Positions 7,370-15,356 of a stretch of DNA of 32,757 nucleotides are shown here, piece by piece; the first letter of the stretch is position 1; every line of letters begins with the position of its first letter. Position numbers and translations under genes: made by a program. Below the pieces are notes generated by a model, which saw only the letters and a list, made by a program, of their open reading frames with translations, ran no database searches and was not told the DNA's origin. Location: the NCBI GenBank assembly GCA_003671055.1, contig QWPV01000029.1, forward strand, positions 1 to 32,757, written 5' to 3'. The stretch comes from Planctomycetota bacterium. GTDB taxonomy: Bacteria; Planctomycetota; Phycisphaerae; Phycisphaerales; SM1A02.

Positions 7370-7660
7370 TTCTGTGCCTGATGAAAACCAAACCGCCGCT
7401 TGGATTGTGGTCCAAAGCGGCAGCGGGTGGATGGCTAGGTTTCAACTTGAGGTTGCGCAGAGGAGCGCTCGATCAAGGTGTGGGAGTCCGCGAGGGATAA
7501 ACCCCTTTTTGATCTCGCACACATCTCCTATCCGTTGGAAACGCTTGCGAGTTCACTCCTCGCGTGCGTTTGTTTATTTTTGGCGTGAATCGTGATGCGG
7601 TCTGTGCGGGAAGGTGCGAGAACTCATTTCGTCGCGCAACTGCGGTTGGCTTCCCGAAGG
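7370..7660. other. Non-coding gap with hairpins, no gene recognised
   Basis: This stretch lies between two convergent genes. A hairpin at 7395-7421 pairs GCCGCTTGGA with TCCAAAGCGGC (one bulge) 26 nt after the aminotransferase stop. On the plus strand it lacks a T-run, while on the minus strand it is followed by TTTGGTTTT. Further inverted pairs exist at 7471-7476/7509-7514 (GATCAA/TTGATC). No tRNA, SRP-type or other RNA signature was recognised and no convincing small coding sequence was found. Confidence 0.5.
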
Positions 7661-7694
7661 CAAAAAGAACGCCGCCTCACGGATGCGAGGCGGC
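7661..7694 (-). terminator. Rho-independent terminator of the small lipoprotein gene
   Basis: On the minus strand a perfect 8-bp stem GCCGCCTC/GAGGCGGC (7694-7671) with an 8-nt loop is followed by GTTCTTTTTG. It lies about 30 nt after the stop of the lipoprotein gene. Confidence 0.85.
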
Positions 7695-7723
7695 GTGCAT
7701 GAACAGTTGTGGGACGGTCGAAT

Positions 7724-7909
7724 TTACTTCTTGCCGTCTTCGTTGCCGCTGAACTTCACAGTGTTGCCTGGCGCGCCCACGGTTTCCTTTGGTGCGGGAC
7801 GAACCTTTTCGGAGTCGATTGCCGTGACAGATCCTGAGTCAGGACCGCCGCAAGAGGCGAGGAGGAGGGCAACAGCGATCGTGGCGCTGGCAGTGAGAAT
7901 CTTCTTCAT
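7724..7909 (-). CDS. Small secreted lipoprotein, function unknown
   Basis: The 61-residue product begins MKKILTASATIAVALLLASCGG, a textbook lipoprotein signal with lipobox LASC, so the mature protein starts at Cys20 and has only about 42 residues. The mature part is polar and disordered-looking (PDSGSVTAIDSEKVRPAPKE..., ending NEDGKK) with no recognisable domain. The ATG at 7909 is chosen over longer readings because the signal peptide starts there and AGGAG lies 7 nt upstream, one of the best Shine-Dalgarno sites in the window. It has its own terminator and stands alone on the minus strand. The residue after Cys is Gly, so Lol avoidance by the Asp+2 rule is not indicated. Confidence 0.82.
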   Translation of the reverse strand: MKKILTASATIAVALLLASCGGPDSGSVTAIDSEKVRPAPKETVGAPGNTVKFSGNEDGKK

Positions 7910-8107
7910 AGTGAGCTCCTTATTCGTGCGTTCTATTCGTGAGTACTGGGCCAGAAGTTGCTCCGAGTTCCACGACAACCGTGAGATGCTCGGAATGTTT
8001 CTGAGGGTTGGAAGCGGGCGACTTCGACCGATTCCGACCGCAGACCTGAAAAGGTATTTGACGATTTTTTGAGCGATTGGTCAAGGCGAGGGTGCGCAAA
8101 AGGTGGA

Positions 8108-9955
8108 TCAGGGAAGCACGAGGGTCGCAGGAACCGCTTTTGGTGCAAGCCAACGCCACTGCGTGTGGTAGTGGCCATCGTTGTCGGCGATCCCGAGATT
8201 GATCGGCAGCGGTCGCTCTGTCGGCAGGAGGTTCGGTGGAAGAGTCAGCCGCAGCGTCCAGATTCCAAGCATCGGATCCAGAATCGGCATGGGTGCGCCG
8301 GATGCAACGAGTTTGTCGTCCTTCAGTTCTTGCAACGAGATTCCACCTCCCGAAATCGGCACGCACACGAACGTTCGCTTCTCCTTTCCCGCGCCGAGCT
8401 CGAGCCGAACTACATCTTGCGCCGGATCGCTGAACGCTTTCGCGCCGGATGCGATCGGTCCATCGGTAGACAGAAGATCATCAGGGACCGCGAGATTGAT
8501 CGTGACGATGCCGTTGGTGTCGATCTCGAACTGCGCGCTTGCGTTCGCTTCAGGTTCGTCGTACTCCGAGAATTCCCACGCAGCGATGGGATAGCGATAG
8601 CCATCGTTGGGCGTGATGCTGCGCGCGATGGGAACGCGACGGCGTAGATGCAAGGGAACGGTTCGATTCTGCGAGTCCATGAACGTGCACACGAAGTCGT
8701 ACTCGGGGCCGACAACAGGCTGCGCAGATTGATCACTTTCGTAGCGAAGCGAAATCGTTTTCTTCTCACCCGGCGCAAGCGTCACGCCATCGATAGGAAG
8801 AAATCGATACGGCGTGTTGAGGTCGGTGACGAGTGGATTGAAGGTGTCAATCGGTGTGCGTGAAATCCAGTTGAGATCAGCAACTTCCCACACCGAAGGC
8901 ATCGCAGTGATCTGCCGCGGTGAAACATTGATGTCAACATCGAGCGGATTCTCAAGCGCAACTTCAATCGTTCCCTTTGTCGCCGCTGGCAACGCATCAA
9001 CGAGCGCGCCTTTGAAGTTCACCGCATTCCGACTTCCCTTGAGCTTGAATGCTTTCTTTTGATCATCGACCTTAATCCAATCGACCGGCAGCGTCGTGCC
9101 CACAACTTGGTGATACGGCTCGATCGTTCCATCCGCACGAACGACAAGAAACGTGAGGTGCTGCAGTTGACCTGCGAGCGGGTGCTGATCGATGGAACCG
9201 CCGCATGTGCCAAGGATCAGATAGCGCGCGTCTCCACGCTTCCCTTCATCCTGCAATGCGTGAAAATGTCCAGCAATCACCCAATCCACGCCGTACTTCG
9301 CAATAAGAGGATCAATGCGTGTCTCCCAGTTCGTCGCACGATCATGCCAGAGGGGACGGTGCATCAACATCACGATCGGCTTCGCACGCTTTGCAGCGGA
9401 TGCGAGCGTTGCATCAAGCCATTCCACCTGCTTGTCAGAGATTCCGGGCTTGATGAGTCCATCGCCATCTTCAGTAAAGATCGAAACGATCGTTACAAGT
9501 TCAAGCTCCACCGCAAACCACAGCGGCCCAAACTTCGCTCGATAGATGTCGGCGTACGTGCGATCCTTTGCATCGCGAGTTCCACTCACGACATCATGAT
9601 TTCCAGGGGTCGGAAAATACGGCGCACGAAGTTGCTGAACAATCGAAAGGTAATCCCGTTGCTCCTGTTCGTATGTACTGGTGATACGCGTGTAACCCTG
9701 CACAAGATCTCCCACCGAAAACACCGCATCCGGTTGAATCCGGTTGAGATCCGCCACACCTTCCCGCAAGTACCGCAACCCCCAATCCCGACCAGTGGTC
9801 CGATCAGGAAAAATAGCGATGATCTGTTGCTTCGCAACAGGCGCGACCTGCACTGTGGCGCCATCCGGATTCCCCGCAAACGCAGGGAGTTCCTGGCCAA
9901 ATGTGGAACCAGACAGAAGGGAAGTCGCAAGGAGCACGAGAGCGCGAAACAGCAT
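8108..9955 (-). CDS. Secreted calcineurin-like metallophosphoesterase
   Basis: This 615-residue protein has a signal peptide at about 1-20 (LLATSLLSGSTFGQ) and is probably periplasmic or exported. The dimetal phosphoesterase core follows at about 45-260. It includes FPDRTTGRDWG in place of the usual D-x-H first motif, FSVGDLVQGY, PGNHD, LMHRPLWHD and AGHFHALQ, which supply the remaining metal ligands. A beta-rich C-terminal half of about 340 residues follows with no motif I recognise; it may bind substrate or surface. A planctomycete-style D-R-T variant is my impression of the subfamily. Substrate is unknown. It is preceded by a terminator for the upstream genes and by a TAGGAT box 6 nt from the ATG, so it is likely a separate unit. 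Confidence 0.88.
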   Translation of the reverse strand: MLFRALVLLATSLLSGSTFGQELPAFAGNPDGATVQVAPVAKQQIIAIFPDRTTGRDWGLRYLREGVADLNRIQPDAVFSVGDLVQGYTRITSTYEQEQRDYLSIVQQLRAPYFPTPGNHDVVSGTRDAKDRTYADIYRAKFGPLWFAVELELVTIVSIFTEDGDGLIKPGISDKQVEWLDATLASAAKRAKPIVMLMHRPLWHDRATNWETRIDPLIAKYGVDWVIAGHFHALQDEGKRGDARYLILGTCGGSIDQHPLAGQLQHLTFLVVRADGTIEPYHQVVGTTLPVDWIKVDDQKKAFKLKGSRNAVNFKGALVDALPAATKGTIEVALENPLDVDINVSPRQITAMPSVWEVADLNWISRTPIDTFNPLVTDLNTPYRFLPIDGVTLAPGEKKTISLRYESDQSAQPVVGPEYDFVCTFMDSQNRTVPLHLRRRVPIARSITPNDGYRYPIAAWEFSEYDEPEANASAQFEIDTNGIVTINLAVPDDLLSTDGPIASGAKAFSDPAQDVVRLELGAGKEKRTFVCVPISGGGISLQELKDDKLVASGAPMPILDPMLGIWTLRLTLPPNLLPTERPLPINLGIADNDGHYHTQWRWLAPKAVPATLVLP

Positions 9956-9961
9956 CGTGAG

Positions 9962-9967
9962 ATCCTA
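9962..9967 (-). promoter_or_regulatory. -10-like TAGGAT box upstream of the metallophosphoesterase
   Basis: TAGGAT on the minus strand ends 6 nt before the ATG at 9955. It sits directly after the T-run of the terminator at 9975-10014, so initiation would have to occur in this small space. A leaderless transcript is predicted. Confidence 0.4.
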
Positions 9968-9974
9968 CACCGCC

Positions 9975-10014
9975 AAAGAAAAACCCCGTTGATAGGTATG
10001 TCCTGTCAGCGGGG
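9975..10014 (-). terminator. Rho-independent terminator after the DUF971-thioesterase pair
   Basis: On the minus strand CCCCGCTGACAGG (10014-10002) pairs with CCTATCAACGGGG (9996-9984) over 13 bp with two G-U type pairs and a 5-nt loop. TTTTTCTTT follows. It lies about 165 nt beyond the thioesterase stop. An alternative is an attenuator in a long metallophosphoesterase leader. Confidence 0.78.
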
Positions 10015-10178
10015 CGGAGGGGAGAAAGATGCGTATTTAGGGTCTTTAGATGCGCGCGGTGTCTGAACGCAACCTTGACCTGAGGAGAACTCTGTCTGTA
10101 CATAAAACTGTCGGCTCACCGTTGCGTTTGGCTTCAAAAGAATTTGAATGGGGAACCTGCCGTAGTCAGTTTCTGCCT

Positions 10179-10679
10179 TCACGCTTCACTGCGCGCGATC
10201 GGCGACACGAGTGGGTCAAGCCACGCCTGCCATGCACTGGGCATGGCGGTTGGTTTTCTTGACGCGAGGTCGACGAAGGCCCAGCGGGACATTGCGCGGA
10301 GGAGCACCCGTGGGGGTTGACCTTCGCGCTCGATGCGAAGCACTTCGGTGGCGCGCATGAGGGTGGTGCGACCCATCGATTGAATCCAGGTCGCGCCGAT
10401 GAGGGTGTCGTTGAGGAATGCTTCGCCGAGATAGTCGATCTCGTGACGCGCAACGAACCAAACTTGGCCCTGCGCGGCTTGCTGCGCGCGCGTGATGTTG
10501 TGAGCATCGGCGTGGAGTTGCGCGAGTCGATCGATCCAGTTAGCCATCGCAATATTGTTCGCGTGCGGAACCGTTGGTGACAATTCATGTGCAAGCAGCA
10601 TGATTGGTGCGAGAAACGGGCGCGGGTGCTCGATCGCAGCGCGAACGATTGCGGCGTGCGACTCGTTCAAGGCGTTCAT
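10179..10679 (-). CDS. Hotdog-fold acyl-CoA thioesterase-like protein
   Basis: The 166-residue product fits the 4-hydroxybenzoyl-CoA thioesterase / YbgC / FadM-type hotdog fold. It shows NIAMANWIDRLAQLHADAH near 40-58 (the long central helix), then VARHEIDYLGEAFLNDTL near 72-89. TWIQSMGRTTLMRATEVLR and RWAFVDLASRKPTAMP follow as the strands of the sheet. The typical catalytic Asp of the DHA-type motif is not obvious, so activity is inferred. The ATG at 10679 overlaps the stop of the DUF971 gene as ATGA, so it is preferred over an earlier start at 10718. The pair forms a two-gene operon ended by the hairpin at 9975-10014. Confidence 0.82.
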   Translation of the reverse strand: MNALNESHAAIVRAAIEHPRPFLAPIMLLAHELSPTVPHANNIAMANWIDRLAQLHADAHNITRAQQAAQGQVWFVARHEIDYLGEAFLNDTLIGATWIQSMGRTTLMRATEVLRIEREGQPPRVLLRAMSRWAFVDLASRKPTAMPSAWQAWLDPLVSPIARSEA

Positions 10680-10993
10680 GACGCGTGCGTTCCGCAGAGT
10701 TCGTGCAGGTAGTCCCACGCATAGATACCCGTGGAATGTCCATCGCTGAAATGGATTCTGAGCGCGTAGTTGCCGACGAACTCAGCGCCGAGCGCAGTAA
10801 GCGGCGCGTCGTTGGCGCTGTTTGGTAGTACGGTGAGCGGATTGGCAGCCATTGCTTTGCGCAGTTCCCTCGCATCAGCCGACGGCGAATAGCGCCGCAA
10901 GACAGCGAGCGTGAGGAAAAATTTCGTGCCGTCGCCCCATTCGATCGCGAGACCGCGTTCACGGTCGAGATCTAGATGGGTTGGACGCGTCAT
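10676..10993 (-). CDS. DUF971-type (gamma-butyrobetaine hydroxylase N-terminal-like) protein
   Basis: The small protein (105 residues from the ATG at 10993, 107 from that at 10999) matches the DUF971 pattern. It opens with PTHLDLDRERGLAIEWGDG and continues with L-x-x-LRRYSPSADARELR, where the family usually has a LR-x-x-C-P-C-A segment. It ends with GNYALRIHFSDGHSTGIYAWDYL, the most conserved stretch. The Cys residues of the middle segment, thought to bind metal in some members, are replaced here by Ser and Ala. The family is often found with iron-sulfur or respiration-related genes, but its function is not firmly known. It overlaps the thioesterase by ATGA. Confidence 0.86.
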   Translation of the reverse strand: MTRPTHLDLDRERGLAIEWGDGTKFFLTLAVLRRYSPSADARELRKAMAANPLTVLPNSANDAPLTALGAEFVGNYALRIHFSDGHSTGIYAWDYLHELCGTHAS

Positions 10994-11005
10994 GGGCATG
11001 AAAAC

Positions 11006-11011
11006 ATGGTA
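11006..11011 (-). promoter_or_regulatory. -10-like TACCAT box upstream of the DUF971 gene
   Basis: TACCAT on the minus strand ends 6 nt before the ATG at 10999. If that ATG is used the mRNA would be leaderless; the ATG at 10993 would have a leader of about 6 nt. It lies only 14 nt from the divergent pyrF box. Confidence 0.35.
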
Positions 11012-11025
11012 GCGATTGAAGGCAA

Positions 11026-11031
11026 TACACT
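11026..11031 (+). promoter_or_regulatory. -10-like TACACT box upstream of pyrF
   Basis: TACACT ends 9 nt before the pyrF ATG at 11041 with no Shine-Dalgarno between. The whole divergent gap to the DUF971 gene is 41 nt, so little room exists for a normal leader. Confidence 0.45.
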
Positions 11032-11040
11032 TGCCGCGCT

Positions 11041-11937
11041 ATGAGCACTTCGCCTGCCGCCACGCATCCGACCGACCTCTTACTCGACGCACTCAAACGT
11101 GCAGGAAGCCCCGTTTGCGTTGGACTTGATCCAGTGCTTGAGCGGTTGCCTGAGCCCTTGAAGCCGCAGGACGCGACCAATGCGAGTGCTGCCTATGCAA
11201 TCGCGGCGTTCTCGTGTGCGGTGCTGCATGCGGTGCGAGGAACTGTGGGTGCGGTGAAGGTGCAGTCCGCTTGCTACGAGCGGTTCGGTGCGGAGGGTGC
11301 GGCGGCGCTTGATTGCGTATGTCGTGAAGCGCGTGAGCTCGGTTTCGTTGTCATCTTCGATGCAAAGCGCGCGGATATCGGCGTTAGCACGGAGCACTAC
11401 GCCGCAGCGAGTCGCGCGCTCGATGCGCAATTCACAACCTGTTCGCCGTACCTAGGCGCGGATGGCATCGAGCCATTTCTCGCGCATGGTCAGGGCGCGT
11501 TCGCGTTGGTGCGCACAAGCAATCTCAGCGGCGATCTTCTGCAGTCACTCGCGCTTGCAGATGGTCGCACTGTGGCTGAAGCAGTTGCGGATCTTGTTGC
11601 CGCGCTTGGTGCGAAACACATTGGCGCATCGGGCTTTTCAAGTTTGGGCGCAGTCGTCGGCGCAACCAAACGTGATGATGCTGTGAAGTTGCGCGCGCGA
11701 ATGCCACACGCGATATTCCTCGTGCCAGGCTACGGCACGCAGGGCGGCACTGCGGACGATGTGCGCGCATGCTTCCGAGAAGATGGTCGTGGTGCGGTTG
11801 TCAATGCGAGTCGAAGCATTCTCTATCCGCGTCGCGCGGGTGGGCAGTCTTTCGAAGATGCGATTCGCGAAGCAGCGTGCACATTCCGTGATGAAGTTGC
11901 AGCTGTCGTGCGGCCACTGGAGACAGCGTGCGGCTGA
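11041..11937 (+). CDS. pyrF: Orotidine 5'-phosphate decarboxylase (PyrF, group 2)
   Basis: PyrF converts OMP to UMP, the last step of de novo pyrimidine synthesis, in the cytoplasm. The 298-residue length and motif spacing fit the longer group 2 enzymes. CVGLDPVLERLPE at 21-33 is the N-terminal substrate strand. VIFDAKRADIGVSTEHYA near 104-121 carries the catalytic Lys-Asp cluster (D-x-K-x-x-D). YLGADGIEPFL and VPGYGTQGG near 229-237 form the phosphate-gripper region, and VNASRSILYP closes the barrel. It is the first gene of a plus-strand operon with the solute-binding-like protein, cinA, folK and a thioredoxin-like gene. Confidence 0.95.
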   Translation: MSTSPAATHPTDLLLDALKRAGSPVCVGLDPVLERLPEPLKPQDATNASAAYAIAAFSCAVLHAVRGTVGAVKVQSACYERFGAEGAAALDCVCREARELGFVVIFDAKRADIGVSTEHYAAASRALDAQFTTCSPYLGADGIEPFLAHGQGAFALVRTSNLSGDLLQSLALADGRTVAEAVADLVAALGAKHIGASGFSSLGAVVGATKRDDAVKLRARMPHAIFLVPGYGTQGGTADDVRACFREDGRGAVVNASRSILYPRRAGGQSFEDAIREAACTFRDEVAAVVRPLETACG

Positions 11938-13487
11938 TGAGCGCAAGTGCGATCAAGGCATGTGTGTTGCCGCTGTGTTTGGTCGCGCTCGCGGCGTTGC
12001 CTGTCGTATTGTCGCAGCGCGCGCCGATTTCTCGCGACACTGCGCGTGCGGAAGTCATCATCTATACGCCGCATAATGAGCAGATTCGTCGCGAGTTTGC
12101 GGATGGATTTGCCAAGTGGCATGCGGCGAAGTACGGACAGACCGCAGAAGTCATTTGGAACACTCCCGGCGGCACAAGCGAGATTCGCAAGATGCTCGAA
12201 GCGAATGTGATCGCAGCGTTGCGCAACGGCGTGCCGGTTGGTGGCAACGCGGATCTGGTTTTTGGCGGCGGAAGTTATGAGTACACGCAGTTCAAGAAGG
12301 AACTGTCCTATGGCGTTGAACCCGATGTGCGCAAGGGGAGAATCGTCGAGCAGGTTCCGTTCGAACAGAGTGCGCTCGATGCGATCTATGGCGAGAACAA
12401 AGTCGGTGATGCAACGCTCTACGACCCCGATCGCTATTGGTTTGGCACAGCGCTCAGCGGATTCGGCATCGTCTACAACCGCAAGTGTTTGCGCACGCTT
12501 GGACTTGAGGATCCCACGCACTGGGAAGATTTGACGGACGCGCGCTTGCGAGGATGGATCACACTTGTGAATCCGTCGCAATCGGGCAGCGTTACTACCG
12601 CGTTCGAGGCGATTCTGCAACGACTCGGATGGGATCGCGGTTGGCAGATCATCCGACGCATGGCAGCGAACTCGCGATCGATTGCGTCGAGTGCGCCGAA
12701 GGTTCCGCTTGATGTTGTCGCGGGCGATGCTGCAGCGGGTCCTTCGATTGATTTCTACGGAAGATTCGAAGAACAGGCTGTTGCAGACGCTGGTGATCCT
12801 GATCGCATTGGCTACATCGATCCCAAGGGCGAAACGGTCATCGATCCTGATCCGATCGCGCTTCTGGCGAACGCGCCTCACCGCGCGACTGCATTGCACT
12901 TCATCGAATTCTGTTTGAGCGACGAAGGACAAGCGCTCTGGCAATTCGCAGCGCGGCACGGCGCACCCGGTCTCGGTCCAGAGGAATTTGAATTGCGTCG
13001 CATGCCTGTGCGCAGAGATTTCATCGCGCGAATGCTTCCGCAGTTTCGTGACAAGGTCGATCCGTTCTTGCTTGCAAGCGCGGTGGAGAATCCAGATCCC
13101 AACGCGCGTGCGTTCATTCCGATTCTCTTCAGCGCTCTGTGCGCGGATCGGCGCGCTTCGCTGCACGCCGCGTGGAAAGCGATCACTGAGCATCCCGCGT
13201 ATCCGAAAGATCACGCGCTCGTCACGGCAGCTGATGTGACGGATCCAACCTTGCACGCGATGTTGCTTGCGTTTGATGCGATGCCGACCGCGCAATCGCC
13301 AGACGGCGCGATTGCGCTTGATTCGCCGAAAGGACGCGCAGCGATTCGCGATGGTTGGTTGAAGAGCAAATGGAAGAGCGCCAAGTTGTGGGATGTGAAT
13401 AGCGCGCCTGCGGAAGAGTTGCGCCGTGCATGGGGCGAGTTCTTCGAGGGTCAATACACTGCAATTGTCGAGGCAAGCGCGCAGTGA
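11937..13487 (+). CDS. Extracellular solute-binding protein-like (iron(III)-type), with C-terminal extension
   Basis: The protein begins with a hydrophobic signal or anchor (CVLPLCLVALAALPVVLSQ at about 9-27). It then shows the type 2 periplasmic binding fold: VIIYTPHNEQIRREFADGF at 41-59, VIWNTPGGTSEIRKML at about 69-84, and FGIVYNRKCL with HWEDLTD further on. This resembles the AfuA/FbpA iron(III) or polyamine-like class. At 516 residues it is about 150 longer than usual; the final part (from about 360) is unlike a binding protein and I do not recognise it. No permease or ATPase is nearby, so the partner is unknown. The start ATG overlaps the pyrF stop (TGATG). A GTG at 11928 would add three residues. 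Confidence 0.85.
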   Translation: MSASAIKACVLPLCLVALAALPVVLSQRAPISRDTARAEVIIYTPHNEQIRREFADGFAKWHAAKYGQTAEVIWNTPGGTSEIRKMLEANVIAALRNGVPVGGNADLVFGGGSYEYTQFKKELSYGVEPDVRKGRIVEQVPFEQSALDAIYGENKVGDATLYDPDRYWFGTALSGFGIVYNRKCLRTLGLEDPTHWEDLTDARLRGWITLVNPSQSGSVTTAFEAILQRLGWDRGWQIIRRMAANSRSIASSAPKVPLDVVAGDAAAGPSIDFYGRFEEQAVADAGDPDRIGYIDPKGETVIDPDPIALLANAPHRATALHFIEFCLSDEGQALWQFAARHGAPGLGPEEFELRRMPVRRDFIARMLPQFRDKVDPFLLASAVENPDPNARAFIPILFSALCADRRASLHAAWKAITEHPAYPKDHALVTAADVTDPTLHAMLLAFDAMPTAQSPDGAIALDSPKGRAAIRDGWLKSKWKSAKLWDVNSAPAEELRRAWGEFFEGQYTAIVEASAQ

Positions 13488-14806
13488 CACAATTACGCAT
13501 CGCGATTCTTAGTGTTGGCGATGAGCTCGTGCTCGGACAGATTGATGATACGAACGCGAGTTGGCTCGCGCGTCGTATTCCCGCGCTCGGCGTGATGGCG
13601 GGGGAACGTCGAACCGTTGGTGATGATCAAGCGAGTATTGCGCGGGCGATCGTCGAACTTTCGCGGACGCATTCGGCGGTCGTCGTGACTGGTGGACTTG
13701 GTCCCACGCTTGATGATCTCACACGCGAGGCATTGGCTGATGCGATTGCGCTTGCGTCAGGCGAATCGCGCGCGCCACTCGAGGAAGACCCTGCTGGAAT
13801 CGCGCATCTCCGCAAATGGTTTGAAGAGAAGGGGCGCGTGATGCCGCCACTCAACCGCAGGCAAGCGCTGCGACCGCCAGGCACATCGTTGCTTGCAAAT
13901 CCCAACGGCACTGCGCCTGGAATCGCAACGTGGTCGTCCGCGCCGCTTTGCGTCTTCTGTCTACCAGGACCGCCGCGTGAGATGCAGCCGATGTTTGACG
14001 CAGAAGTCGCGCCAAAGATTGCAGTCGATGGTGCGGTGGTGCTCACCGCGGCGCTGCATACCGTTGGACTTGGCGAGAGCTCGCTTGCGGCGATTCTCGG
14101 CGAACTCATGGATCGCTCGCGCATGCCTTCTGTCGGAACGACTGCGAAGGCGGGCATTGTGACGATTCGCATTCGCGCTGAAGGAAACGTAATCGACGCG
14201 CAGCGTGCACTTGATGCGACAGTGGATGTCTGTCGATCGCGCGTTTCCAACATTATCTTCGGTCGTGATGAAGATACGCTTGAATCCTCGGTCGGCGCGC
14301 TACTCCTCGCATACGGCGCGACTCTCGCAACAGCGGAGAGCTGCACTGGCGGATTGGTGAGCGCGCGACTCACAGATGTTCCGGGTTCAAGCGCGTGGTT
14401 CAAGGGTGGATTCGTCGTCTACGCGAACGAGCGCAAGATGGAAGACCTCGGCGTTCCATCCTCTGTGCTCGACGAGTTCGGCGCAGTGAGCCACGCCACA
14501 GCAGTCGCGCTTGCACGCGGCGCGTTGCGTCGAACGACGAGCGACTACGCAATCTCGACAACCGGCGTTGCTGGTCCAACTGGTGGTTCGCTGGAGAAGC
14601 CAGTCGGGACCGTGTTCATCGCGATTGCGGATCGCGCGCGAGCCGAAGTCTGCTCGCGCCGATTTCAAATGACAGGTTCGCGACAGACGATTCGCGAACG
14701 AAGCACCGTGATGGCACTCGCAGCATTGCGCAACGCGCTGCTCGATAATCCTTTGCAATCGCTGTTGTGGGCGGAATCGGAGCGCGTGCATGTCGAGCCA
14801 CTCTGA
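13484..14806 (+). CDS. cinA: CinA-family nicotinamide-nucleotide amidohydrolase
   Basis: The 440-residue protein is a full two-domain CinA. The N-terminal MoCF/COG1058 domain includes ILSVGDELVLGQIDDTNA and VVTGGLGPTLDD, with the GGLGPT loop expected for the nucleotide-binding fold. The C-terminal PncC domain has TAESCTGGLVSARLTDVPGSS, the signature of nicotinamide-mononucleotide deamidase, then TGVAGPTGGS and KPVGTVFIA. It is involved in salvage of NMN to NaMN, with a possible second ADP-ribose or NAD-derivative activity. I chose GTG at 13484, which overlaps the preceding stop as GTGA; the conserved domain starts five residues later. It overlaps folK by 17 nt. Confidence 0.93.
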   Translation: MTQLRIAILSVGDELVLGQIDDTNASWLARRIPALGVMAGERRTVGDDQASIARAIVELSRTHSAVVVTGGLGPTLDDLTREALADAIALASGESRAPLEEDPAGIAHLRKWFEEKGRVMPPLNRRQALRPPGTSLLANPNGTAPGIATWSSAPLCVFCLPGPPREMQPMFDAEVAPKIAVDGAVVLTAALHTVGLGESSLAAILGELMDRSRMPSVGTTAKAGIVTIRIRAEGNVIDAQRALDATVDVCRSRVSNIIFGRDEDTLESSVGALLLAYGATLATAESCTGGLVSARLTDVPGSSAWFKGGFVVYANERKMEDLGVPSSVLDEFGAVSHATAVALARGALRRTTSDYAISTTGVAGPTGGSLEKPVGTVFIAIADRARAEVCSRRFQMTGSRQTIRERSTVMALAALRNALLDNPLQSLLWAESERVHVEPL

Positions 14807-15356
14807 ATCTGTTGACGCGATCATCGCGCTCGGTTCGAATCTTGATTCGTGTGCGGGTTCACCTTTAGCGACATTGTGCGCCGCACGCGATGCACTCGCG
14901 AAGTTGCCGAATGCAACAGTGGAAAAATCAAGCGCAGTGTGGAAGACCGCGCCGGTTGGTATCGTCGATCAGCCGGACTTCTTCAATGCTGCGCTCATCC
15001 TTCGGACTGCACTTTCACCCCATGCGCTCCTCCAATGTCTGCAAGAGGTCGAGCGACAGTTCGGACGCGATCGTTCGCACGAATTGCGCTGGGGGCCTCG
15101 CTCCCTCGATTTAGACATCATTTTTTACGGCACACGCATTATCGACGAGCCTGACTTCAGTATCCCGCATCCACGCTTCGCAGAACGAGCATTCGTGCTG
15201 TTTCCGCTCATGGAATTGGCTCCAACCTTGGTGGATCCGCGATCGGGACTCTCGGTAGAATCTCTCCTTCGGTCTTTGCCCTGCCACGATGGAGTGGTGC
15301 GGTTAGGACAACTCACCGGACGCGACAACGACGAGTCGCAAGAAAGACTGACATGA
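14790..15356 (+). CDS. folK: 2-amino-4-hydroxy-6-hydroxymethyldihydropteridine pyrophosphokinase
   Basis: FolK (HPPK) transfers pyrophosphate from ATP to 6-hydroxymethyl-7,8-dihydropterin in folate synthesis. The 188-residue protein has IIALGSNLDS near the start, SSAVWKTAPVGIVDQPDFFNAAL in the middle, and the HPPK signature RWGPRSLDLDIIFYG at about 100-114, whose two Asp bind Mg. IPHPRFAERAFVLFPLMELAP is the conserved C-terminal motif. GGAG lies 7 nt before the ATG. It overlaps cinA by 17 nt and the following gene by ATGA, so it is translationally linked on both sides. Confidence 0.95.
   Translation: MSSHSESVDAIIALGSNLDSCAGSPLATLCAARDALAKLPNATVEKSSAVWKTAPVGIVDQPDFFNAALILRTALSPHALLQCLQEVERQFGRDRSHELRWGPRSLDLDIIFYGTRIIDEPDFSIPHPRFAERAFVLFPLMELAPTLVDPRSGLSVESLLRSLPCHDGVVRLGQLTGRDNDESQERLT

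Noticed and set aside
7395-7421. Hairpin after the aminotransferase as a plus-strand terminator.
   Set aside because: It is not followed by a T-run on the plus strand; kept only as a structural note within the gap.
9059-10066. A 335-codon plus-strand open frame opposite the metallophosphoesterase.
   Set aside because: Arg-rich antisense of a gene with clear catalytic motifs; no start context and it runs through the terminator hairpin.
11823-13490. A 555-codon open frame on the minus strand opposite the solute-binding-like gene.
   Set aside because: Its composition is dominated by Arg, Cys, His and Ser as expected from antisense of a GC-rich gene, it has no domain motif, and the plus-strand gene is well supported.
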